Below, one piece after another: positions 1 through 5,689 of a DNA stretch of 8,218 bases. The position numbers and the translations under genes were made by a program. The stretch's first letter is position 1, and each line of letters starts with the position of its first letter. Under the pieces are notes generated by a model. It saw only the letters and a list, made by a program, of their open reading frames with translations. It had not been told where the DNA came from and did not search any database. The stretch comes from Cytophagales bacterium (GTDB lineage Bacteria > Bacteroidota > Bacteroidia > Cytophagales > Cyclobacteriaceae): positions 1-8,218 of the forward strand of contig DNZD01000350.1 of the NCBI GenBank assembly GCA_003504855.1, given 5' to 3'.

Positions 1-529
1 TTTCAAACTCAATGGTCTTGCCGAGCGGCTCCTGATCCCCAAAGTATCGGCGTGCGACCTGCTCGGTCATGACAACTTCAGCAGCAGACTTGAAGAGTTT
101 GTCGGGATTCCCTTTGAGAATGCGGAATGAAAACATGGTAAAGAAGTCGGCATCCACATATGTTGCCTTTTCGGTGAAGACTTTGTCGCCGTACCGGAGG
201 GTACCCGGGTAATCTGCATTATATCTTGTCGCATATTTTACTTCCGAGAGGTCTGTTTTCAGTGCCGGGCCAAGTCCGGTCTGTAACCAGGCCATCGTGT
301 TGTAGGGATCTGCACTTTGATTTCTCCAGGTGTCATAGCTCTTTCCTTCCATCCGGTACAGAAAGTCCTTGTTGGTATGCCACTGGTCAAAACTCTGCTC
401 ATCGCGGATGTATAAGTAGATTAACACGCAAAAGGCGATGCCCGTGCTGAGACCGAAGGCGTTGATAAATCCATAAAGCCGGTGACGGGCCAGGCTGCGG
501 ATGGCGATGCGGACATAATTCTTGAGCAT
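1..529 (-). CDS. ABC transporter permease, MacB/FtsX type (N-terminal part, cut by window edge)
   Basis: Read on the minus strand from the ATG at 529-527, this frame stays open to the window edge and gives 176 residues; the C-terminal part lies outside. The protein begins MLKNYVRIAIRSLARHRLYG, followed by one hydrophobic segment at about residues 20-41. After that comes a soluble stretch with the signature of the MacB periplasmic core domain: 'DEQSFDQWH' at 43-51, 'VDADFFTMFSFRILKGNP' at about 125-142, and 'VMTEQVARRYFGDQEPLGKTI' near the end. Family members have one N-terminal helix, a large extracytoplasmic domain and further C-terminal helices. They work with an ATPase in export, lipoprotein or peptide handling, or cell-envelope stress functions, and Bacteroidota often carry many paralogues of about 800 residues. 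The substrate cannot be told. The start fits the usual family N-terminus; no Shine-Dalgarno sequence is seen. It is divergent from the MATE gene at 832. Confidence 0.9.
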   Translation of the reverse strand, partial: MLKNYVRIAIRSLARHRLYGFINAFGLSTGIAFCVLIYLYIRDEQSFDQWHTNKDFLYRMEGKSYDTWRNQSADPYNTMAWLQTGLGPALKTDLSEVKYATRYNADYPGTLRYGDKVFTEKATYVDADFFTMFSFRILKGNPDKLFKSAAEVVMTEQVARRYFGDQEPLGKTIEFE

Positions 530-558
530 AGGCCTGATGGTTGTTGCTTGTTGGAAGT

Positions 559-667
559 AATTCCGGGTTATGATGAATAAAGATCGGATAAAGTTTAAAG
601 GGCCCCGGATTTATTACGCGCCGCCTGGATTCTATGTCCGGATTTTGGGCAATCAGGCCCGGAATTT
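559..667. repeat. Cluster of CCGGATTT-like words
   Basis: CCGGATTT occurs exactly at 605-612 and 638-645, and with one inserted A (CCGGAATTT) at 659-667. An inverted copy, AATTCCGGG at 559-567, is a perfect 9-base match to the reverse complement of 658-666. The copies start 33 and 21 bases apart, close to three and two helical turns, so they could be sites on one DNA face for a regulator of the divergent genes. The pattern is seen directly; the regulatory role is a guess. Confidence 0.3.
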
Positions 668-757
668 GAGGTTATTCTCAGGAATGGTAACTTTTCTCCA
701 TCTTTACCGTATTACCTGACTTTACAGGTCAGTTACGCCTATGAAGCTCTTGTTTTG

Positions 758-776
758 ATTTGACGTGACGTCAAAT
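758..776. promoter_or_regulatory. Perfect 19-base palindrome, candidate operator
   Basis: ATTTGACGT-G-ACGTCAAAT: two 9-base arms around a single central G, with no mismatch. It lies 55 bases before the MATE start codon at 832, and just downstream of TTGTTTTG (750-757), a one-mismatch match to the Bacteroidota -7 box. A dimeric helix-turn-helix repressor (the TetR or MarR families often control drug efflux genes) would fit such a site and position. No regulator gene is visible in the window, so the binding protein is unknown. Confidence 0.45.
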
Positions 777-831
777 TTCCAATCCCGCTGCGGGGGGATG
801 CTTCTGCATTATTCATATATAAGCGTAACAC

Positions 832-2238
832 ATGACTCAAAATAACAAATCATCATCAGTCTTCTCCTTGTTTTGGCAAGCCCTGAAAGGCGAAGAACAA
901 AACTATACCGAAGGCAGTATCAACCGCGCCATTTTTCTCTTATCGATACCCATGATCCTGGAAATGGCCATGGAGTCCTTGCTGGCCGTTGTCGATATTT
1001 TCTTCATCAGCAAACTGCACGATAACAATGCCGTCACGGCGGTGGGGCTTACCGAATCCGTGATCGGCATCGTCTACTCCCTCGCCATGGGGCTCGGTAT
1101 GGCGGCTACTGCCATGGTCGCCCGACGCATCGGTGAGAAAGATGCTCCCGGTGCCGCTGTGGCCGCCGTCAATGCCCTGTATATCGGACTAATCATCGCC
1201 GTTGTTGTTGGTTTCACCGGAATCGTATTTTATGAGGACATTCTTCACCTCATGGGTGCGTCGGATGAAGTCATTGCGGTCGGATCCCGATATACCCTTT
1301 GGATGCTGGGGGGCAACATTACCATCGTATTGCTCTTCCTGGTGAATGCCATCTTCCGGGGAGCCGGCAATGCTGCCATCGCCATGCAATCCTTGTGGAT
1401 AGCCAATATCCTGAACATGATCCTCGATCCGATCCTGATTTTTGGCTGGGGCCCGATACCCGCTATTGGGGTGGAGGGTGCCGCCATTGCAACCAATATC
1501 GGTCGCGCCGCTGGTGTGCTCTATCAGGTGTATTACCTGATGGGTGACCGGGGTATCATTAAAATTCATAAAGAGAATGTTCGAATTGATACGGACATTA
1601 TTGTTCGACTATTGAAAGTCTCTGCGGGCAACGTTGGTCAGTTTCTTATCTCTACGGCCAGTTGGCTCTTTCTTGCCCGCATTGTGGTCAACTTTGGAAG
1701 CGCTTCATTTGCCGGATATCAGATAGCCATCCGGGTAATTATCTTCACCATCCTGCCTTCATGGGGTATGGCCAATGCGGCCGCAACACTGGTTGGACAA
1801 AACCTGGGTGCGGGCCATCCGGAGCGCGCCGAGCAATCCGTGTGGAAAGCAGGATTCCTGAACATGATTTTTCTCGGACTCATCTCGATTGTATTCTACT
1901 TCGTCTCAGAGCCTATCATGGGTGTGTTTTCTAAAGATCAACAGGTGATTGACTACGGCGCCCAATGCCTCCGCATCGTTGCGTTTGGTTATGTGTTCTT
2001 TGGGTACGGTATGGTGATCGTTCAGGCGTTCAATGGTGCGGGTGACTCGCGCACGCCTACCATTCTGAATTTATTTGGGTACTGGATGTTTCAGATTCCG
2101 TTGGCTTATATGTTGGCGATGAAGCTTGACTTCGGAGCGTCCGGCGCATTCTGGGCCATTGCCATTGCGGAATCGGTCCTTGCCATCATTGCCATTCTGC
2201 TGTTCCGGAGAGGAACGTGGAAGACCGTTAAAATATAG
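832..2238 (+). CDS. MATE family multidrug/cation efflux transporter
   Basis: This 468-residue inner-membrane protein has the length and pattern of MATE (NorM/DinF-like) exporters, which expel cationic drugs or metabolites in exchange for Na+ or H+. It shows about twelve hydrophobic segments in two halves: the first MatE repeat at about 35-230, the second at about 258-460. Typical signatures are 'LAVVDIFFISKL' in helix 1 (Asp55 within the membrane), 'FRGAGN' at 175-180, 'DPILIFGWGP' at 199-208, 'NLGAGHPERAE' at 324-334 and 'FNGAGDSRTPT' at 400-410. The repeated GAG(D/N) loops mark the internal duplication. The start at 832 is firm because an in-frame TAA lies at 826-828; no Shine-Dalgarno sequence is visible. 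It appears to be a single-gene unit, with a palindrome upstream that may be an operator and a heptamer hairpin right after the stop. Coupling ion and substrate cannot be read from the sequence. Confidence 0.95.
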   Translation: MTQNNKSSSVFSLFWQALKGEEQNYTEGSINRAIFLLSIPMILEMAMESLLAVVDIFFISKLHDNNAVTAVGLTESVIGIVYSLAMGLGMAATAMVARRIGEKDAPGAAVAAVNALYIGLIIAVVVGFTGIVFYEDILHLMGASDEVIAVGSRYTLWMLGGNITIVLLFLVNAIFRGAGNAAIAMQSLWIANILNMILDPILIFGWGPIPAIGVEGAAIATNIGRAAGVLYQVYYLMGDRGIIKIHKENVRIDTDIIVRLLKVSAGNVGQFLISTASWLFLARIVVNFGSASFAGYQIAIRVIIFTILPSWGMANAAATLVGQNLGAGHPERAEQSVWKAGFLNMIFLGLISIVFYFVSEPIMGVFSKDQQVIDYGAQCLRIVAFGYVFFGYGMVIVQAFNGAGDSRTPTILNLFGYWMFQIPLAYMLAMKLDFGASGAFWAIAIAESVLAIIAILLFRRGTWKTVKI

Positions 2239-2245
2239 TGGGTGG

Positions 2246-2309
2246 TAAGTAGTAAGTAGTAAGTAGTAAGTAGTGGATGTACCACTGACTACTTACCACT
2301 TACTATTTA
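2246..2309. repeat. TAAGTAG heptamer array folding on an imperfect inverted copy; likely bidirectional terminator
   Basis: Four perfect tandem copies of TAAGTAG fill 2246-2273. After a short turn (AGTGG 2272-2276, loop ATGTA, CCACT 2282-2286), the complementary heptamer follows three times: CTACTTA at 2289-2295 exact, then CCACTTA at 2296-2302 and CTATTTA at 2303-2309, each with one mismatch. RNA from either strand could form a long hairpin with a small bulge near the loop. It lies between the convergent stops of the MATE gene (2238) and the 89-residue gene (stop at 2303-2305), where a shared terminator is expected. There is no clear U-tract, so termination is inferred from position and structure. 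Confidence 0.6.
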
Positions 2310-2572
2310 CTTGTCTTGCGAAAAGCTGCTTTGGCTGCATTCTCTAATTCCTCAGCGGCTTTCTTCAGGCTGGCCTCTACTTCCTTCCACTTTTCCTTGT
2401 CCTGGGTTTCCTTTTTGAGTTTCTCTGCGGCAGCACGCAGTTCTTCATATTTCTTTTTCAAATCCGTTTCAACCCGGGTCCCGGCTTCCTGCGCTTCCAC
2501 CAGAAATCCATCCAGCTTCTTACCAAACTCTTTAAAGAATTTTTCTGCCTTTCCTTCCTGATTTGCGTCCAT
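2303..2572 (-). CDS. Small highly charged coiled-coil protein of unknown function
   Basis: This 89-residue protein is almost wholly predicted helix. Lys, Glu and Ala dominate, there is no Cys, no signal peptide and no membrane segment, so it should be cytoplasmic. From about residue 35 to 85, hydrophobic residues recur every three or four positions ('LKKKYEELRAAAEKLKKE', 'WKEVEASLKKAAEELENA'), typical of an amphipathic helix or coiled coil that could self-associate or bind DNA or another protein. The start ATG at 2572-2570 gives MDANQEGKAEKFFKEF; no Shine-Dalgarno sequence is present. It is divergent from the 229-residue gene with 54 bases between the starts, so the two may share regulation. 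Its last two codons and stop lie inside the inverted heptamer repeat, so the C-terminal Ser-Lys is probably repeat-derived. The composition and strongly biased frame argue for a real gene, but I cannot name a family. The opposite-strand frame at 2316-2561 is its shadow. Confidence 0.72.
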   Translation of the reverse strand: MDANQEGKAEKFFKEFGKKLDGFLVEAQEAGTRVETDLKKKYEELRAAAEKLKKETQDKEKWKEVEASLKKAAEELENAAKAAFRKTSK

Positions 2573-2626
2573 ATAAATGGGGAGATTATTTGAATGCCTA
2601 AATTACGCACTTATTAGACAAAGACC

Positions 2627-3316
2627 ATGGAGCAGGAGCAGGACCCGTTGGACCGGATTCAACGCATGCTGGAAAACAAGTCGACGGCCAAGCAAATCAC
2701 CTATAAGAACCTGCTGGCTGCGTTTGACCAGCTGAGCAAAGAGGCCAAACGGGTGACCGGAGAATTGAAGAAAAAATCAAAGCCCGGCGATCAGGATGTT
2801 ACGATTGATTTCAAGAAAATCAACGACCATGAGTTTCAAATCAAGCTAGCCGGCGACATGCTGGTATTTGTGCTCCATACCAATATCGTCACCTTCGAAG
2901 AGGAGAGCGAAGTGATGAAGGACCCGTATATCCGCGAAAAGGAAATCAACCGGTACTTCGGTCAGATCATGATTTATAATTTCATGTCGGATTCTATCAA
3001 GTATAACCGGGTCAATGATCCCGGTTATCTGTTGGCCCGGCTGCTGGTAAATCACGAAGGGCGTTACATTGTAGAGGGGGAAGGCAAATTGGGAGTTGTA
3101 TTCAGCCAGATTTCTCCGGCGCCGCTCAGTGAGAGCGACCTAAATATCCTCGTGAAGCTTGCGCTCACACTGGCCATCGAAAACGACCTGATGGCACCCC
3201 CGTATCCACAGGTTAAGTTCATCACCCTGCTTCAGAAAATTGAGAAGACCCAGGAGTTGGGTGGAGGCCAAAAGATCGGATTCAGGATGAGCTACCATGG
3301 CAAACTGGATGCCTGA
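2627..3316 (+). CDS. Conserved-looking cytosolic protein of unknown function (229 aa)
   Basis: I do not recognise a named family with certainty. The protein has a charged helical N-terminal third (residues 5-52, ending in a KKKSKPGD linker). An alternating alpha/beta region follows: 'DVTIDFKKINDHEFQIKL' at 57-74 and 'DMLVFVLHTNIVTFE' at 77-91 look like adjacent strands. The central block 'RYFGQIMIYNFMSDSIKYN' (109-127) and 'VNDPGYLLARLLVNHEGRY' (129-147) has the dense aromatic and glycine pattern of a conserved core. The last third is helical (about 168-207). There is no signal peptide, membrane helix or obvious catalytic motif, so a cytoplasmic role is likely. The start at 2627 is the first ATG after a short divergent spacer. 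It lies upstream of a lipoprotein gene and cmk, but 54 bases and a promoter separate them, so co-transcription is uncertain. Confidence 0.85.
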   Translation: MEQEQDPLDRIQRMLENKSTAKQITYKNLLAAFDQLSKEAKRVTGELKKKSKPGDQDVTIDFKKINDHEFQIKLAGDMLVFVLHTNIVTFEEESEVMKDPYIREKEINRYFGQIMIYNFMSDSIKYNRVNDPGYLLARLLVNHEGRYIVEGEGKLGVVFSQISPAPLSESDLNILVKLALTLAIENDLMAPPYPQVKFITLLQKIEKTQELGGGQKIGFRMSYHGKLDA

Positions 3317-3330
3317 TCATCGAATTTTAC

Positions 3331-3361
3331 TTGAGCTCTGCTCTAAAATGAGTTACTTTTG
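3331..3361 (+). promoter_or_regulatory. Bacteroidota-type promoter for the lipoprotein-cmk unit
   Basis: TTG at 3331-3333, a 20-base spacer, then TACTTTTG at 3354-3361, an exact match to the TAnnTTTG -7 element used by the Bacteroidota housekeeping sigma factor. Transcription would start around 3365-3368, leaving only a few bases before the lipoprotein ATG at 3371 (or ATG 3377). That gives an almost leaderless mRNA, which is a reason for caution. A short hairpin, GAGC-TCT-GCTC (3333-3343) flanked by TTTTA/TAAAA, overlaps the spacer and could instead help end the upstream transcript. Confidence 0.45.
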
Positions 3362-3370
3362 ATTTGAGCC

Positions 3371-3514
3371 ATGCCCATGTCATTGATCACATTTCGACGG
3401 ATATTGTTTACCCTGGTGGCTGCCTGTATGATAGTCTCATGCGCATCGACACACCATCAGCACAAGAAATTAAAACCCGGAAAGCCTATTCCTTGTCCGA
3501 GAAAGGATTGCTGA
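3371..3514 (+). CDS. Small putative lipoprotein upstream of cmk
   Basis: A 47-residue frame with a complete lipoprotein signal: MPMSLITFRR gives a basic n-region, ILFTLVAACMIV a hydrophobic core, and I-V-S-C at 21-24 a lipobox. V-A-A-C at 16-19 also fits the lipobox rule, but the hydrophobic run continues past Cys19, so Cys24 is preferred. The mature part would be only 24 residues: lipid-bearing Cys24, a Ser/Thr/His/Lys-rich stretch, and 'KPGKPIPCPRKDC' with Cys42 and Cys47 near the very end. Such tiny lipoproteins are common in Bacteroidota and usually lack a known function; the terminal Cys pair could form a disulfide or bind metal. The stop (3512-3514) is 3 bases before the cmk ATG, and a promoter-like sequence lies just upstream, which supports a real gene. 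Translation may begin at the second Met (3377) instead. Confidence 0.72.
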   Translation: MPMSLITFRRILFTLVAACMIVSCASTHHQHKKLKPGKPIPCPRKDC

Positions 3515-3517
3515 GGT

Positions 3518-4204
3518 ATGCGAAAGATCATTATTGCCATTGATGGCTATTCGGCCTGCGGAAAAAGTACTACTGCAAAAGAGGTGGCCCGTGAGCTGGG
3601 GTACCGGTATATTGATTCCGGTGCGATGTACCGGGCGGTGACCCTCTATTTCATGGAGCGGCATGTTTCCCTTACCAACCCTAAGGAGGTAAACCGGGCG
3701 TTGGAGCAAATCCGGATCTCTTTCCAGATCAATAGCAAGGGGAAAACTGAAACATTCCTGAACGGAATCATTGTTGAACGTGAAATACGTGAAATGCGTA
3801 TCTCCGAAAATGTCAGCCAGGTGAGCACACTCGCGACGGTTCGTCGGGCGATGGTGGATCAGCAACGGCGGATGGGCAAGGAGCGGGGCATCGTCATGGA
3901 TGGCCGGGACATTGGCACTGTCGTATTTCCGGATGCAGAATTAAAGATATTCCTCACCGCCGATATCATGGTGCGCGCTTTCCGACGTCAACAGGAACTG
4001 CTGGAACGCGAGGAACTCGTAGAGATAGACGCGATCGTGGAGAACCTGACCAAAAGGGATAAAATTGACAGCACCCGGGCCGAGAGCCCGCTGCGGAAGG
4101 CGGCTGATGCGATCGTCATCGACACGACGCATATTACCATTGATGAGGAGGTGGATGACGTCATTCGCCTGGCGATTTCCCGCATGCTCGGAGCCCGAAA
4201 ATAG
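3518..4204 (+). CDS. cmk: Cytidylate kinase (CMP/dCMP kinase)
   Basis: Cytosolic nucleoside monophosphate kinase that converts CMP or dCMP plus ATP to the diphosphate, recycling pyrimidine nucleotides for RNA, DNA and CDP-activated precursors. The 228 residues match the usual bacterial length. The P-loop is GYSACGKST at 10-18, a Bacteroidota-style variant of the common G-x-SGSGKS form. 'YIDSGAMYRAV' at 31-41 is the CMP-binding segment, DGRDIGTVVFPDA at 128-140 is the family signature, and 'RDKIDSTRAESPL' at 180-192 holds the arginines and serine of the lid/NMP site, followed by 'ADAIVIDTT' at 196-204. The central insert (about 45-110) corresponds to the NMP-binding domain. The start at 3518 places the P-loop at the expected distance from the N-terminus. 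The preceding lipoprotein stop is 3 bases away, and a weak AAAGGA lies 10 bases upstream, so translation is probably coupled. Confidence 0.97.
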   Translation: MRKIIIAIDGYSACGKSTTAKEVARELGYRYIDSGAMYRAVTLYFMERHVSLTNPKEVNRALEQIRISFQINSKGKTETFLNGIIVEREIREMRISENVSQVSTLATVRRAMVDQQRRMGKERGIVMDGRDIGTVVFPDAELKIFLTADIMVRAFRRQQELLEREELVEIDAIVENLTKRDKIDSTRAESPLRKAADAIVIDTTHITIDEEVDDVIRLAISRMLGARK

Positions 4205-4252
4205 GGGGCATCCCACTCGCGTAAAAACGGCTAACAAAAGGCCACAAAGCCC

Positions 4253-4281
4253 TTGTCAGGCAGAGATAATTGCTAATTTTG
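4253..4281 (+). promoter_or_regulatory. Bacteroidota-type promoter of the nqr operon
   Basis: TTG at 4253-4255, an 18-base spacer, and TAATTTTG at 4274-4281, an exact TAnnTTTG -7 box. Initiation near 4286-4288 would give a leader of about 30 bases before the nqrA ATG at 4318. It lies in the 113-base gap after cmk, where an operon promoter is expected. I see no convincing terminator for cmk in this gap, so some read-through into nqrA is possible. Confidence 0.6.
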
Positions 4282-4317
4282 CCCCGGCCTAAATCTATTT
4301 AATTGCCAATTATATCC

Positions 4318-5682
4318 ATGGGCAAATTTATTCGTCTCAAGAAGGGATTTACCATTAATCTCGCCGGCAAAGCAGCCCCCAAAATCGTTGAAATTGAACC
4401 CGCTGAAACGGTGTCTGTCAAGCCAACTGACTTTCATGGGGTGTATATGCCCAAGGTGGTGGTGAAGGAGGGTGATTCGGTAAAAGCCGGTACCCCATTG
4501 TTTCACGACAAGCGCCATGAAAATGTCCAGTTCACCTCTCCGGTCTCCGGTGAAGTGGTGGAGATTAAGCGTGGTGAAAAGCGCGCGCTGCTTGAGGTGA
4601 AAATTTTGGCCGACAAGGTCAGCCAGTCCGCGGCATTCAATAAGTACTCCATATCGGAGATTGCTAACTTGTCTGCCGAGGATGTGAAGTCGCAAATGCT
4701 CGCATCGGGAAGCTGGCTCAATCTTGTGCAGCGTCCGTTTGGCATCATCGCTGATCCGGCGGTAACACCCAAAGCCATTCATATTTCAGCCTTCGATACA
4801 GCGCCCCTCGCGCCTGATTACAGTATTTTATTCCGTGGCCAGGACCAATTCTTCCAGGCCGGTATCGATGTGTTGAAGCGGCTTACCCCGGGAGCCGTGC
4901 ACGTCAATACGCACACCACCAGTGAAATCTCCACGGTATTCTCTCAGGTGAAAGGTGCTGAAGTGAATAAGTTTTCGGGTCCGCACCCGGCAGGGTGTGT
5001 GGGTGTGCAGATTCACCACATTGACCCGATCAACAAAGGTGATATTGTCTGGACAATCAATCCATTCGGTGTTATTCAGATTGGCAGGCTGTTTCTCACC
5101 GGCCAGTATGATGCCAGCAAAATTGTTGCGGTGGTTGGATCTGAAGTGAAGACACCACAATATTATAAGACCGTTTCAGGAGCTTCGATTAAGAAATTGG
5201 TTGCCAATAATGTGAACAGCAGCCATGCCCGCTATATCTCCGGCAACCCGCTCACCGGCACTAACATCGGAGCGGAGGGTCACCTTGGTTTCTATGACCA
5301 CCAGTTGACTGTATTGCCCGAAGGCGACCATCACGAGTTCCTGGGATGGATCACGCCAGGCAGCAACAAACTGAGTATGCACCGCGCCTGGGGACTTTTC
5401 TCGTTCCTCATGCCAGGCAAAGAATATAAACTGGATACCAACACACACGGTGAACATCGTTCATTTGTAGAAACAGGCGTGTTTGAACAAGTGGTTCCCA
5501 TGGACATCCTTCCCACCTACCTGATCAAGAGCATCCTGGCGGATGATATTGATGAGATGGAGGCCCTGGGAATCTATGAAGTTATTGAAGAAGACCTCGC
5601 CCTCTGCGAGTTTGTTGACGTCTCCAAGCACGACATCCAGGAGATTGTTCGCGAAGGACTTGAATTGATCAGATTGAGCTAA
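4318..5682 (+). CDS. nqrA: Na+-translocating NADH:quinone reductase subunit A
   Basis: NqrA is the cytoplasmic, non-flavin subunit of the six-subunit NQR complex and has been linked to quinone binding. The 454-residue protein is near the usual 445-450. It begins MGKFIRLKKGFTINLAGKAA, the characteristic (K)LKKG-x-INLxGxA start. Residues about 35-95 look like a barrel-sandwich (biotinyl/lipoyl-like) domain shared with RnfC: 'PKVVVKEGDSVKAGTPLF', then 'SPVSGEVVEIKRGEKRA'. The centre holds the conserved 'GPHPAGCVGVQIHHIDP' at 221-237 and 'VWTINPFGVIQIGRLFLTG' at 244-262. The C-terminal part has 'HGEHRSFVETGVFEQVVPMD' at 377-396 and the acidic 'EEDLALCEFVDVSKHD' region. I choose ATG 4318 over TTG 4303 (five residues longer) because the family begins at the KLKKG segment and ATG is the stronger codon. 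First gene of the operon; nqrB begins 7 bases after the stop. Confidence 0.97.
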   Translation: MGKFIRLKKGFTINLAGKAAPKIVEIEPAETVSVKPTDFHGVYMPKVVVKEGDSVKAGTPLFHDKRHENVQFTSPVSGEVVEIKRGEKRALLEVKILADKVSQSAAFNKYSISEIANLSAEDVKSQMLASGSWLNLVQRPFGIIADPAVTPKAIHISAFDTAPLAPDYSILFRGQDQFFQAGIDVLKRLTPGAVHVNTHTTSEISTVFSQVKGAEVNKFSGPHPAGCVGVQIHHIDPINKGDIVWTINPFGVIQIGRLFLTGQYDASKIVAVVGSEVKTPQYYKTVSGASIKKLVANNVNSSHARYISGNPLTGTNIGAEGHLGFYDHQLTVLPEGDHHEFLGWITPGSNKLSMHRAWGLFSFLMPGKEYKLDTNTHGEHRSFVETGVFEQVVPMDILPTYLIKSILADDIDEMEALGIYEVIEEDLALCEFVDVSKHDIQEIVREGLELIRLS

Positions 5683-5689
5683 GTGACCT

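Larger units (their letters stand above)
530..831. other. Divergent intergenic region between ABC permease and MATE genes
   Basis: These 302 bases hold no credible gene and must contain the promoters of both flanking genes. A perfect 19-base palindrome lies at 758-776 and a group of CCGGATTT-like words at 559-667 (listed separately). A smaller inverted repeat, ACCTG (714-718) with CAGGT (725-729), and a short CCCG-CTG-CGGG stem at about 784-794 are also visible but weaker. I found no exact TAnnTTTG box on either strand. The closest for the MATE gene is TTGTTTTG at 750-757, one mismatch and without a TTG at the right distance upstream. Confidence 0.6.

Noticed and set aside
226..450. Plus-strand 74-codon frame antisense to the ABC permease
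   Set aside because: The minus strand encodes a clear MacB-type permease across the same bases; the plus frame has no family features and irregular composition.
714..737. ACCTG/CAGGT inverted repeat with outer CGTA/TACG as a second operator
   Set aside because: The inner and outer arms do not share a centre (two-base offset), and five-base arms are weak, so it is not listed as a separate site.
3323..3349. Hairpin TTTTA..GAGC-TCT-GCTC-TAAAA after the 229-residue gene as a terminator
   Set aside because: The stem is only four pairs with a 3-base bulge before the AT pairs and no following U-tract; it overlaps the promoter spacer. Kept only as a note under the promoter.
4205..4260. Short GGC/GCC and GGCT/AGCC inverted repeats after cmk as a terminator
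   Set aside because: Stems of three or four pairs with long loops and no U-tract are expected by chance.
4303..4317. TTG at 4303 as the nqrA start, giving five extra residues
   Set aside because: The ATG at 4318 gives the usual family N-terminus and is the stronger start codon.
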